Assembly (NCBI GenBank): GCA_964544885.1
Contig: CAZJDX010000003.1
Location: forward strand, 124,001 to 188,000
Length of the DNA: 64,000 nt
Direction of reading: 5' to 3'
From: QQVM01 sp964544885
GTDB taxonomy: Bacteria; Bacteroidota; Bacteroidia; AKYH767-A; 2013-40CM-41-45
The notes under the pieces were generated by a model. That model was not told the origin of the DNA, searched no databases, and saw only the letters and a list, made by a program, of their open reading frames with translations. Of this stretch, positions 44,301 to 54,121 are shown one piece after another. The translations under genes were made by a program, and so were the position numbers. Numbering within the stretch: the first letter of the stretch is position 1; the number at the start of each line of letters is the position of its first letter.

Positions 44301-44867
44301 TCACTTCTCATTCCAGCGGAATGATTCATGTTCAAGTCCGGCCAGGTCAATGACTCTGTTCACAACGGTCATAGCCAGGTCATCAATGCCAATAGGCTTT
44401 GAGTAGAAAGATGGAGATGCCGGACAGATGATCGCGCCGGCCTCCGTCAGCGTTTTCATATTATTGATGTGAATGAGGTTATAAGGCGTGTCTCGCAGGA
44501 CAAGAATTAATTTTCTTCTTTCTTTCAGGATAACATCAGCAGCCCGGCTCACAAGGTCATTGGAAATACCGGAGGCGATCCGCGCCATCGTACCCATGGA
44601 GCAGGGGCAGATGATCATGGTGCCGAACCTGGCGGATCCGCTGGCAAAGGGTGCGAAGAAATCATTCTTTAAATAACTTTTAAATGGGATATTTTCAAAG
44701 TCAGAGTCGCCCAGTTCGTATTTCCATACATCCTTAGCGTTATCTGACATCACAACCGCCACGGTGTCAATTTGGGAACCAAGCTGACCGAGTTTTTCCA
44801 GTAATAATTTTGCGTAAATCGAACCGCTGGCGCCGGTTACTGCGACTATGATCTTGTGTTTGGCCAT
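44301..44867 (-). CDS. ubiX: UbiX family flavin prenyltransferase
   Basis: Prenylates FMN to the cofactor of UbiD-type decarboxylases, 188 residues. Flavoprotein motifs VAVTGASGSIYAKLLLEKL at the N-terminus, IICPCSMGTMARIASG in the middle and LVLRDTPYNLIHINNM, ICPASPSFY towards the C-terminus match UbiX/Pad1. No ubiD is in the window, so the partner decarboxylase lies elsewhere. It is the last gene in the run of minus-strand genes from ruvA. Assignment is confident, the pathway (probably menaquinone-related or aromatic acid metabolism) is inferred. Confidence 0.93.
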   Translation of the reverse strand: MAKHKIIVAVTGASGSIYAKLLLEKLGQLGSQIDTVAVVMSDNAKDVWKYELGDSDFENIPFKSYLKNDFFAPFASGSARFGTMIICPCSMGTMARIASGISNDLVSRAADVILKERRKLILVLRDTPYNLIHINNMKTLTEAGAIICPASPSFYSKPIGIDDLAMTVVNRVIDLAGLEHESFRWNEK

Positions 44868-44901
44868 CCGGGTTTTCTAGATCAGACAAGGTAACAAAAA
44901 A

Positions 44902-45297
44902 TCAGCTTTTCTGTTTCCGTTTGCTTCGGTGTAAATAGCGCACATAAAACCACCAGCCCAGCCATACTCCGAGGGCATTCGCGATGGCATCCCTTATATC
45001 TCCGCTGCGGTTAATGAAAACACTGTATTGCAGAAATTCAACCAGGGCGCCATAGGCAATACAAAGAACAACAGCCAGCCTGATGGCGCCTTTCTCCGAA
45101 GCGAAAGTCAGTCCGGTTTCAAGAAAACTTCTGAGAATCAATATTGCCAGCAATGCGAAAACCAGCAGGTGGACGATCTTATCCGGTTTCAACCATTCAA
45201 GAAAACTCAGTTTCGGAATCCTGTCTCCGGGGATTGCGCAAATGATAAGAATAAAAAGAGCCCACGCGAAGGTGGGCAAATGATAGCGTAAGAACAT
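44902..45297 (-). CDS. VanZ family membrane protein
   Basis: 131-residue integral membrane protein with four hydrophobic helices and a basic C-terminus (YVRYLHRSKRKQKS). VanZ-like features are ALFILIICAIPGDRIP, PDKIVHLLVFALLA and the ALVEFLQYSVFINRSGDIRDAIANALG region. Some VanZ proteins influence teicoplanin or lipid II access, but the role here is unknown. It starts eight bases after gcvH stops, so the two are co-transcribed. Confidence 0.85.
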   Translation of the reverse strand: MFLRYHLPTFAWALFILIICAIPGDRIPKLSFLEWLKPDKIVHLLVFALLAILILRSFLETGLTFASEKGAIRLAVVLCIAYGALVEFLQYSVFINRSGDIRDAIANALGVWLGWWFYVRYLHRSKRKQKS

Positions 45298-45305
45298 GAT
45301 TTTGA

Positions 45306-45686
45306 TCAGGCGCCGGTAAGACTTTTATAATCGGCGGCGCTCAGCAGTTTACCTGCTTCGGAAGGATCACTCATCTGAATACGGATCATCCAGCCTTTTC
45401 CATAGGGATCTTTATTAATGGCTTCCGGATTGGCTTCAAGATCTTTATTAAAGCTCAGGATCTTCCCGCTGACAGGCATGAAAAGATCTGAAACGGTCTT
45501 TACAGCTTCAACAGTGCCAAATACCACTTCTTTGTCGAGTGTTTCACCTTCGGTTTCTATCTCAACATAAACGATATCACCCAATTCACTTTGCGCGAAA
45601 TCCGTGATCCCAATGACCGCTTCATTACCTTCAATACGGATCCATTCGTGATCCTTGGTATATTTCAAATTTTCCGGAAAATCCAT
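45306..45686 (-). CDS. gcvH: glycine cleavage system H protein
   Basis: Lipoyl carrier of the glycine cleavage complex, 126 residues. Lys63 in GTVEAVKTVSDL is the lipoylation site, preceded by the conserved KYTKDHEWIRIEG. The start is the ATG at 45686; the longer frame would run back into sprA and lacks similarity. It lies 106 bp after sprA and eight bases before vanZ. No gcvT or gcvP is nearby. Confidence 0.94.
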   Translation of the reverse strand: MDFPENLKYTKDHEWIRIEGNEAVIGITDFAQSELGDIVYVEIETEGETLDKEVVFGTVEAVKTVSDLFMPVSGKILSFNKDLEANPEAINKDPYGKGWMIRIQMSDPSEAGKLLSAADYKSLTGA

Positions 45687-45792
45687 TTTGTAATTTTTTG
45701 TCAAACCTATCGCAAATTTTGGAAATGACAAAGTGGAAATCCTGTTTCTTTCCTTATAATTCCTTCTGTTTTGAGATGGAAACGGAAAGGGA

Positions 45793-48700
45793 TCATTGAG
45801 CGAGGGTGAACCGGATACTGATACCGGCGTTGGTATTTGATGTCGGATAGCTGGAAGAAACGAAAGGATCGTTTGCATTCCAGTCATAGAATGCCCTGAT
45901 GTTAAAACGATCCGTTACCGGATAGTCAGCGCTGACCTTTACGCCAATAGTCTGGCTTCCTGAACTGGGCTGATTGGTGTTCTCAATAAGTTTTCGAAGG
46001 ATAGTCGTATTCTTCCGGAGGTTAAAATCGGCGCGCAGGCTCAGGTCGTTGACCGGTCTTTTCCCTCTTCCAATACCAAAGGGGAATGTCACCTTCTTGA
46101 TCTTATAACCCAGGCCTATCACATAATCGATACCTCTCACCTCAGTTACCTGTATATTCGAATAGGCGAGAGTCAGCGTTCTGTCTCTTTTGATCTCGAA
46201 GCGGGTCTGCAATGAGTTTTTCCAGGTGATATCGATACCAATCAGAGGAGCGAGTTGCTCCACGAGTGTGATCTGCTGAATGGCGTAGATCGGTACGAAG
46301 TTTCCGGCGGTATCCCGTCTTGACGGTGCGCTGTTGATCTCTTCGTACAGCATATTCTGCGAAAAGGAATTGATGCTGTAGGTGGAGCGGTAGCCATGCG
46401 TAAGACTGAAAGACTGAATGATTTTCTGGAATGCTTTCACCCGGCTGAGTCCGTCATACGTAACCCGCCAGTTTGGCTTGGGTATTTTTGGGAACCGTTC
46501 GTTGAGTTTTTTTGATGGATCTTTTCCGGAGTACGCTGCAAGGAATGCGTAGGTCAGCACCTCCTGTTGTGACCGGCCATATCCGGCGCTGTACCCTGCG
46601 GTATCAACAGTGCCCGGAGCGTTTGGATTATCGGAAGCCATTAAAGCCGAAACCAGGGGAAGATTTGATTTGAATGTCTCAAAATTCTCGTTCGAGTAAT
46701 CCTTCGCGTCTTTTACGAAGTGTGTATTCCAGCTCAGGTAGGAGATGGAGAAAGTTCCGGATTCGGTGGGGCTGTATGAACGGATTACGCCATCAGAACC
46801 ATAACGGAAATATTCATTATGGGAAAGAGAGTAATTTCTGTTTCCGGTTATCTCAATCTTGAAACTTCGTATCGGTTCGGCGCTGATTCGGGCACTGAGG
46901 TTTTCCTGATGGGTTGTCGTGAAAAATGAATTAAGGGTTGTATCCTCTGTGAGCCAGTTGTACTTGATGGCCTCCGGACGCGGATCTTTTTGTGAGCCGA
47001 AGAGAAAACCCCATCCCGGAGCACCTTTCTGGTCATTGTAATTCCAGTCCTGTCCGACCCAGTCAGGCGTACCTCTGAATCCGGGAAGCATGGTACCGTC
47101 GGTCTGACTGTAGCTCAGCGAAGCGCTCTTTACCATCATGAGTACCTTTACAAATTCTTTGATACCGGTACCGATGGCGGAGGGTTTGTCCGGTTTCTCG
47201 GCGGCTTTGTCAAGACTGTCCTTCGGATTTCTAGGCTTAGCCGGACGTGGTGCTTCTCTTCCCCGTGGAGGCGCATTGGCCGTAATCTTTTTCAGGTAAG
47301 GAACCTTGCTATAGAGATTGGTGAAAGTTACATTACCGGTAAACTGAAGCGTACGGGAATTCTGAATGGTATTGGCCCAGGGATTGGTTTTAATCTGATC
47401 ATCGGTGGAGTCGCGGTAAAGCGGCGAGGCCTGCCAGTTATATACGCCTCCATACCTCACATTACCGCTGAGCCAGTCCATCATCGGGATTTTGTTGAAT
47501 GGAACATTGTAAGTAATGTTCGTTGCATGGTTATAATTATTCAGTCGCCCGAGTCTGAGTATATTCTCTTTCACCGAATCTCTCTCTTCCCGTGTATCGA
47601 GTTTTCCGACAGGTTCATCAATGGTCGCGTTGGCTGTAGCGTTGAAGTCAAGCTTCAGCGACTTGGTCAGATCCCAGTTTAGTCCGTAGGTCCGTTGCAT
47701 GGTATAGGACTTGATATATGTCGGGTCGATCTTAAAGGCGAGGCCGGAATTATTCCGCAGCTGTGTTTCGGCATAGGTTCTGTCTATGCTGCCTCTGAAG
47801 TTGAGACTGGATGGGAGCGGATTGAAATTAAAATCTTTCAGAAGCGCGAATCCTTTTCCTCCGAATGCCTTGACTTTTGCCAGCGGAGTGATCGGTTTTG
47901 ACGAGCTGTTATAGTTGTATCCGACAATACCCTGATAGGTCTTGGCCAGACTGTATTCCACATTATAATTACGCTGATATATTTCCGTATAGGCATAAGT
48001 GAAATTCAAATTCTCCACATCGTAAACCCTGCTTTTTGCATTCGTTCCCGTTTTGGTCTTTCTGACATTGGTGAAGTTCAGGCTTTTTCGCTGCGTGTAA
48101 TCCTGCACCTGTTTTTTGATGGAGTCGCGTACTTCATTATTAGGGGTAGCATCAAGGGCTTTGTTCAGCTTAACGTCTGGATCCAAGGGATTGTATTCGG
48201 GATTGATGAACTGTTCTCCGTATCCGAAATACATCGGAATTTTCACTCCTGATTTTTCAGGCAGGAATTTTCCAAGTTCAATAGTGGTGGCGACATCGTA
48301 GCTGGTCTTGTTTTCCTTGTCTCTCTCGCTCACCTTCTTCTCAATGCTTCCCCAGCCTGCGGTGGAATGAAGTCCGGTGACGGTCAAGGTGCCCAGGTCG
48401 GCCAGCTTGGTCGTGATCCTTGCGGTGGCCGCCCATCCGCCCTTTTCATCAAAGTCTGACAGTCTTAATTCATTGATCCATATTTCTGCGCAAATCTTTG
48501 GACCATCACCATTTGGATCTTTAGGATTTCGTACGCCGACCATGATAGACCTCACGCTGCTGAGATTGGGAGTACCCTTAATGATGATGGTCCTGTCTCC
48601 GTCAACAACTCTGTATGGAGTAAGCAAGGTGACTGTTGAATTGCTGATCATGGCATTATTCCGGAGAAGCTTGGCATCAACCAGTTTTTCCAAATCAATC

Positions 48701-51700
48701 TCCATATTATTTCCTTCCGGCCATACGTCTTCCCTGGCAGTGGCTCCCCATGGTGTCAGTACAAGAGGGATCTCATATTCATAATAGTTGTCATTGAAAT
48801 CACTGCCGAGCCTGACAAAGGCATTGATATCACCGTTAGACAGGTTATCACTCGCGCCGGCTGACTCGGCATGGATGAACATCTTCAGCTTTTTGTATGC
48901 CCGGATATCTATCTGGGTATTTTTGTAGGCCGCACGGGCGTCGCCATCCTGCAATTCGCAGACCCGTAAAACGAGCGACTGTTCGTTGAGTGTAGACAAC
49001 TGGGTGGTACTTACATCTCTTTCCTTTTCGATACCGGGAGGCAGTACATAAGGAACCGGCTGGCGGCTTCCGTTCTCTTCTATACTCACTGAGGCAATGT
49101 CGAATTGTGTTCCGCCGGGAACTTCCGGAGTCGGACTGTATTCTCCGGGCTGCAGGAGTGAGAAATTATACCGGCGCCATTCTCCGCGAAGAAATTCAAG
49201 TTTGGCAAAGCGGCAAACCACGGGAGATTCAAATCTCTTCATGTACATCCTGATGAAACGGATGTTCTGCAAGTCGACCTCTCCGATAATTCTTTCCGGT
49301 GATTTGATGGGGATCTTGAACTGATACCATCTGACCGTGCCGGTTGTGTTATTGGCAAAACGTACAGGCGACTCGATCATGTCGGTGATGTAGTTTTGTC
49401 CCACAGTCATGTTACCGGGTCTCAGGTCAACCTTGTACTGGTAGTAGTTCTCGCCGACGTCCATGTTGTTGTCGCGGTTGATGTCTTCTCCGTCGGGGAT
49501 AGAGGTAGCGGTCGACTGAACGCCGTTGATGGTTCCGTTGGCTGGTGAATTACCCTGGTGCCCGTTATAGTATTTATAGCGGTCAAGCGGCGGTGCATTT
49601 TGCGTACTGAAGTCCGGGTTCAGAAAATACATGTAATTGTCATTCGAAGGATCGGCGTTGGCCTGCGGAAGCGCGCCCGGGAAATTGGCGCTCACCGCGT
49701 TCAGGTAAGGCACCTGGAAGAAAGTGCGTTCGTCTTCATCATTCAGTCCGTCGAGACCAACATCCTGAACGGTACGGCTGGAAGGCTCGTTGTCAAACGC
49801 GTTGACGATCGATTGTTCAATCGGGTAGCGGCCCCAGTTGGATGTTCCTGTAGTATAGTTGTTAGTCGGTGCAGGCAAACCGTTTTCAAAACTTTTATGA
49901 CCATCACGGAGTATATCTTCGGAGATGCTTCCCAGATTGAAATAAAGTTCGCCTCCGGTACCGTCATTGGGTGAACCGTCAGCGAAAGGATCCATCATCC
50001 AGAACTGGATGAACTCAATATTGCTGGCTTCAAAGTCATTGGTTTCAATTTTCCGCATGACGCCACCCCAGCGACTGGCAGGATCGTTCAGTAAACCGGC
50101 TGCATTCATACCCGCTGATATACCGCTCAGCGGAAGGACATCGTAATTGTAGGGCCCTCTTTCTTCGGGATAGAAAGCAAGGTTCATACAGGTGATGGTC
50201 TGAGGACCGTTAGGTTGTGATTTGTTCGGGAAAATCTCCGTCTGAGGAATTTCTCGGACGAAATTATTACTCATGTCGTTTTCGTCAACGTCAGGCGGTG
50301 TGATACCTCCCTGCTGGCGTTGGAAAAGCGGATCGACATAGTACCAGGCTATACGGGCCCTGTTATATCCATAAATAAGACTGTCGTTGTATAAGGCTTC
50401 CGGAAACATCCCCGGCTCGATCTGTCCGAGGGGTGTGCTGGCAAGAAACCAGCTGCCGGGATTTTTCATGTCGAGTGGAGTGATGGCGCCTTCGAAATCG
50501 TCGACATAGGAAGTACCCGCTTTACCGACCGCTTTTGAATGACCGGGAAATAGTTTGGCAACCTCACCACTCAGCGTGATGCTGGAAGTTTCTTTGGTAT
50601 TATAAAGTGGAAGCTTATCCAGAAGTTTGGTGAGGAAACGCGAGTCAGTTCTGTAATTGGCGTCGGCTCCAACCATGGTGTTCGCGATAGGCTCATCGCC
50701 TATATTTACCTTCTGTGTGAGTGGCCTTTCAGAAAGTCTGAGAATGGTCGCGCCAACCTGCAGGTCTTTGTTGAACACATAGTCGAAGCGACTTCCGAGC
50801 ATGGTCTTGGTCTGAAGGTTAAAGAGCGAATTGCTTTCCAGTGATATGCTGATGGGAGTATTAGAGCGAAGGATCCCTTCATCAATGATCTTGACTCTTC
50901 CAAGCGTATAATCTACGGTGTACTCCACATTTTCCGTCAGTTGCCTTCCACCGGCTGTGACCTTCACCGATCCCTGCGGGACATTCACCGCATTGAGAGG
51001 AATGTCGGATCCTGAAGAACTCTGATAAGATCCGCGCATACTGAATTTGTTTTTTTCCGGTTGTTGTTGCGCGGAGGTTTTCGTTGAATCATAAAGGGCA
51101 TAATAACCGTACCTGTCGGCGAGTGTTGTATCTCCGCAGAATTTATTTCGCAGATAGCTTCCGAAGGGTTCTCTTACCGGGAAAATGATCCTTCCGTTCT
51201 GGCTGTTGATCGTTATTCCGTTGACGAAGTCAAACATACCGTCGGGCTGAGGGTCGCCGTTAGTATTGAGATCGTCGAGATTGAGAAGTTTGATCAGGGG
51301 AATACCTTGTATCTCCGCACAACCGTCAGGAATGTAATTGATATTTCCTCCGATACGATCGTCCTGATACAGGATGTCAAGCCGGAAATTTTCCTGTCCG
51401 ATATTATATCCGTTGAGGGAATAGATATTTTTCATCATCAGATCCCAGGTGTAGAATTTCGGAGTGAAACTCGTACTGCGGATCAGTTTGACGAACAAGG
51501 CCTCTGGCGGAGGCGCAATCGAAGATGTTGTCAGCTCTCCTACCTGATGAACCTGGCCACCCAGGGTATATTCAAATGCTACGGCCAGTACCTGATTAGG
51601 CTCTAGTGTGGTGTTGAGAGAGATATAACCCAACTGCGGATTCAGGGTGTACTCATTTTGCTGGAGCATCCTTGCATTTTCCACCGTTTCGAAATTCCTG

Positions 51701-53010
51701 GTTCTTGTGAATCCGCTGAAGGCAAGAGGATCAAGAATAGAAGAGGCGTTTGAGATCTGCCGGAGACTGGAAGTTGGAATGGCTCCATATAACAGGTTGT
51801 TCGAAGAATCGGAAGGAATGATGTAATTGAAAGGCGGGTTACTGTTAATGAAAGGGATATTTTGACCCGGGTCCCGGTTGAATTCGCCAAGGTCGGCGAA
51901 AGCAATGATATTCCGGTTCTGATTGTTTTGGGAGGAGATGAATGACCTTGAAGTTACCCATACTTCGATGCGGGTGATGTTCACTCCGGAGCCGATCCGG
52001 TTCAGGTCACTCAGACTGGCATCATAACGGTCCTTGAAATATTGCGAAAGAAAAAAGTGACGGTTTGCCTCGTACTGATCGGCCTTGATATCAAAGGTCA
52101 CCGTTTGTGCGCCGCCCTGTACATCGATTGTCTTCGCTTCACCTTTTTGCTGTGAGAATACGCTGGTCACCGTCATTCTTCCAAACTGCAACTGAGTTTT
52201 AATCCCGAAAAGACTTTGTGAACCCTGGATGAGTTGAGTGCTGAGGGGAAGGTTGACATTTCCGGCTTCGATTTTCTTGATGATATCATCCTCGTAACCG
52301 GTGTATTCAAGCTTCATTTTGTTTTCGAAGTCGAAGGTGGCTTCGGTGTTATAATTCATCGTAAGCTTCATCTTGTCGCCGATGTTGGCGATGACGTTCA
52401 TCTGAATTTTTTCATTGAAGTCAAAGGTGGTTACGGTACGTTGTTTTTCAGGTAAGGCGGGGTTTTGGTTTTTGGCAATATTGATGGCGAAGTTCAGTTC
52501 AGCCGAACCTTGCGGCCTGATGTCGATGGTGTTCCCGCCGAATATCCGGTCGAATGCGACACTGTTGATGGTTATTTTCGGTGCAAATGCTTTTTTGGCA
52601 AGTTTATCGTCTTCAGTGGATCTCTGCTTCCAATAATCCTTTGTGGTCTTTCCGAATTCCGATTCAACAAATTCTTCGAAAGACATATAGGAAGGATTTC
52701 TGTAAAAAAGTTCCCCTATATTGTCATTGATATTGTAGCGATGGTTATCCGGATCATACTCCACATTCGTTTTCACGTTGGAGGGATCATTGAGGTATAA
52801 AGGATTGTTATAGGGATCCTCGCTGTATGGATCCGTGATTCTGTCTTCAAAAGGGTAAGGCAGTGTTGTGGTGTCGGAATCGGATTGAAAGACGGCGCCA
52901 CCTGCCATACCGCTTTCTGAGAAACCCATCTGCGTTTCTGCTCCCCATACAACACCTAAAAGTGACAAAGCACCTGCGATCCCGAAAAAGTATACTTTAT
53001 AATTTTTCAA
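45793..53010 (-). CDS. sprA: T9SS outer-membrane translocon SprA
   Basis: Giant outer-membrane barrel that forms the protein-conducting channel of the type IX secretion system and is needed for gliding in Flavobacterium johnsoniae. At 2405 residues it is almost the family length. A signal peptide or anchor (VYFFGIAGALSLLGVVWG) is followed by SprA_N-like sequence (DRITDPYSEDPYNNPLYL). Characteristic blocks are the repeated FDFNEKIQMNVIANIGDKM and EAQYNYTLG-type barrel strands. The C-terminus ends in strand-like sequence. It exports the four sorting-domain proteins in this window. Neighbours ruvA upstream and gcvH/vanZ downstream match the usual synteny. Confidence 0.95.
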   Translation of the reverse strand: MKNYKVYFFGIAGALSLLGVVWGAETQMGFSESGMAGGAVFQSDSDTTTLPYPFEDRITDPYSEDPYNNPLYLNDPSNVKTNVEYDPDNHRYNINDNIGELFYRNPSYMSFEEFVESEFGKTTKDYWKQRSTEDDKLAKKAFAPKITINSVAFDRIFGGNTIDIRPQGSAELNFAINIAKNQNPALPEKQRTVTTFDFNEKIQMNVIANIGDKMKLTMNYNTEATFDFENKMKLEYTGYEDDIIKKIEAGNVNLPLSTQLIQGSQSLFGIKTQLQFGRMTVTSVFSQQKGEAKTIDVQGGAQTVTFDIKADQYEANRHFFLSQYFKDRYDASLSDLNRIGSGVNITRIEVWVTSRSFISSQNNQNRNIIAFADLGEFNRDPGQNIPFINSNPPFNYIIPSDSSNNLLYGAIPTSSLRQISNASSILDPLAFSGFTRTRNFETVENARMLQQNEYTLNPQLGYISLNTTLEPNQVLAVAFEYTLGGQVHQVGELTTSSIAPPPEALFVKLIRSTSFTPKFYTWDLMMKNIYSLNGYNIGQENFRLDILYQDDRIGGNINYIPDGCAEIQGIPLIKLLNLDDLNTNGDPQPDGMFDFVNGITINSQNGRIIFPVREPFGSYLRNKFCGDTTLADRYGYYALYDSTKTSAQQQPEKNKFSMRGSYQSSSGSDIPLNAVNVPQGSVKVTAGGRQLTENVEYTVDYTLGRVKIIDEGILRSNTPISISLESNSLFNLQTKTMLGSRFDYVFNKDLQVGATILRLSERPLTQKVNIGDEPIANTMVGADANYRTDSRFLTKLLDKLPLYNTKETSSITLSGEVAKLFPGHSKAVGKAGTSYVDDFEGAITPLDMKNPGSWFLASTPLGQIEPGMFPEALYNDSLIYGYNRARIAWYYVDPLFQRQQGGITPPDVDENDMSNNFVREIPQTEIFPNKSQPNGPQTITCMNLAFYPEERGPYNYDVLPLSGISAGMNAAGLLNDPASRWGGVMRKIETNDFEASNIEFIQFWMMDPFADGSPNDGTGGELYFNLGSISEDILRDGHKSFENGLPAPTNNYTTGTSNWGRYPIEQSIVNAFDNEPSSRTVQDVGLDGLNDEDERTFFQVPYLNAVSANFPGALPQANADPSNDNYMYFLNPDFSTQNAPPLDRYKYYNGHQGNSPANGTINGVQSTATSIPDGEDINRDNNMDVGENYYQYKVDLRPGNMTVGQNYITDMIESPVRFANNTTGTVRWYQFKIPIKSPERIIGEVDLQNIRFIRMYMKRFESPVVCRFAKLEFLRGEWRRYNFSLLQPGEYSPTPEVPGGTQFDIASVSIEENGSRQPVPYVLPPGIEKERDVSTTQLSTLNEQSLVLRVCELQDGDARAAYKNTQIDIRAYKKLKMFIHAESAGASDNLSNGDINAFVRLGSDFNDNYYEYEIPLVLTPWGATAREDVWPEGNNMEIDLEKLVDAKLLRNNAMISNSTVTLLTPYRVVDGDRTIIIKGTPNLSSVRSIMVGVRNPKDPNGDGPKICAEIWINELRLSDFDEKGGWAATARITTKLADLGTLTVTGLHSTAGWGSIEKKVSERDKENKTSYDVATTIELGKFLPEKSGVKIPMYFGYGEQFINPEYNPLDPDVKLNKALDATPNNEVRDSIKKQVQDYTQRKSLNFTNVRKTKTGTNAKSRVYDVENLNFTYAYTEIYQRNYNVEYSLAKTYQGIVGYNYNSSSKPITPLAKVKAFGGKGFALLKDFNFNPLPSSLNFRGSIDRTYAETQLRNNSGLAFKIDPTYIKSYTMQRTYGLNWDLTKSLKLDFNATANATIDEPVGKLDTREERDSVKENILRLGRLNNYNHATNITYNVPFNKIPMMDWLSGNVRYGGVYNWQASPLYRDSTDDQIKTNPWANTIQNSRTLQFTGNVTFTNLYSKVPYLKKITANAPPRGREAPRPAKPRNPKDSLDKAAEKPDKPSAIGTGIKEFVKVLMMVKSASLSYSQTDGTMLPGFRGTPDWVGQDWNYNDQKGAPGWGFLFGSQKDPRPEAIKYNWLTEDTTLNSFFTTTHQENLSARISAEPIRSFKIEITGNRNYSLSHNEYFRYGSDGVIRSYSPTESGTFSISYLSWNTHFVKDAKDYSNENFETFKSNLPLVSALMASDNPNAPGTVDTAGYSAGYGRSQQEVLTYAFLAAYSGKDPSKKLNERFPKIPKPNWRVTYDGLSRVKAFQKIIQSFSLTHGYRSTYSINSFSQNMLYEEINSAPSRRDTAGNFVPIYAIQQITLVEQLAPLIGIDITWKNSLQTRFEIKRDRTLTLAYSNIQVTEVRGIDYVIGLGYKIKKVTFPFGIGRGKRPVNDLSLRADFNLRKNTTILRKLIENTNQPSSGSQTIGVKVSADYPVTDRFNIRAFYDWNANDPFVSSSYPTSNTNAGISIRFTLAQ

Positions 53011-53118
53011 GGCCTTTCAAATATTTGACAGTCAATCATATGGGTAAATTCGCCCCTGTAATTCTGATTTTACAAAGGCATAAAAATACTTTTTTTAAAC
53101 TATTCCTGACATATTTCA

Positions 53119-53694
53119 TCAAAGCGCTTTCAGAGCTTGTTTGATAAGGTCTTCGACGGATGCTGAGGGATTGGTTTTCAGCAGGCTATCGAGAGTTTTA
53201 TCGACAGATGTCTTGGTAAAACCCAAGGTAACCAGCGCCGATAAAGCCTCATCTTTTACCCTGAGCGGAGAATTTACCGGATGTGATGCAGCCTCTTTTT
53301 TAAGTTTATCCTTTAGTTCAAGAATGATCCGTAATGCTGTCTTCTCACCGATACCTTTTATGCTTTTCAGTTTTGGAGCATTTTCCTGAATGATACAATT
53401 TTCAATTTCATGAACATTCATACTGCTGAGCATCATTCTTGCCGTATTACAACCAATGCCTGAAACGGAAATGAGCATTCGGAAAAGGTATCGTTCCTCT
53501 TCATCCGCGAAGCCGTATAACGACTGCGAATCCTCTGATATTTGAAGGTGTGTTAAAATTTTAATGTTCTCATGGTCGGCGAGCTTTTCATAGGTGTAGA
53601 GAGAAATATTAACCTGATACCCGACTCCGTTGCATTCGATAACGATGGATGCAGGATTTTTTTCTACAACTTTCCCGCGAAGATGATTAATCAT
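53119..53694 (-). CDS. ruvA: Holliday junction branch-migration protein RuvA
   Basis: DNA-binding subunit that targets RuvB to Holliday junctions, 191 residues. Domain I starts MINHLRGKVVEKN. The tandem helix-hairpin-helix region contains LISVSGIGCNTARMML and LKSIKGIGEKTALRIILEL. A C-terminal RuvB-contact domain (ALVTLGFTKTSVDKTLDSLL) ends the protein. It lies 108 bp upstream of sprA on the same strand. Confidence 0.95.
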   Translation of the reverse strand: MINHLRGKVVEKNPASIVIECNGVGYQVNISLYTYEKLADHENIKILTHLQISEDSQSLYGFADEEERYLFRMLISVSGIGCNTARMMLSSMNVHEIENCIIQENAPKLKSIKGIGEKTALRIILELKDKLKKEAASHPVNSPLRVKDEALSALVTLGFTKTSVDKTLDSLLKTNPSASVEDLIKQALKAL

Positions 53695-54121
53695 GTGCCT
53701 GATGTGGATTTGATCCGGAAATTCTTTCCGTCATTCACTAATTACCAGCGAAAGTAATTAAAATGAAGCTCGGAAATTACCGTGAATCCGGTTTTTAACA
53801 CCTTGAAATGTTTATGGCCCTTAAAGGCGCTTCAACTTAGTTGACGGGAACTTTTAATCAGGATCTGGCCTGAGGATGAAAACTTAGAGGAAATCTGAAA
53901 GGCTTAGGAGATTATTACGAAGGCAGCAATTGCAGTGTTCACATAGCCTGTGCTGTGTATGCTTTGTTCCGGATCAATAGGATGAGTTTTCGGTTCGGAG
54001 CTCAACTGTTGAAATCTGTTTTCTCTTCCATTGAGTAAATCGGGAATAATGAGTAATTTCATTCTCAAATAATCAGACTGATAATCCATACAAGAAACTT
54101 AGTCGTCAAAACCTTTCACTC
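53695..54121. other. 427-bp divergent intergenic region
   Basis: Spacer between ruvA and the plus-strand T9SS cargo gene. I find no full TAnnTTTG promoter pair, RNA gene or repeat in it. Confidence 0.4.

Noticed and set aside
45687..45887. N-terminal extension of GcvH reaching into sprA
   Set aside because: The added 67 residues have no similarity to H proteins, and the ATG at 45686 gives a standard length.
49558..49974. 138-residue antisense frame within sprA, and similar long frames opposite sprA and the TonB gene
   Set aside because: They lie entirely inside confident coding sequence on the other strand and show no start context or recognisable domain.
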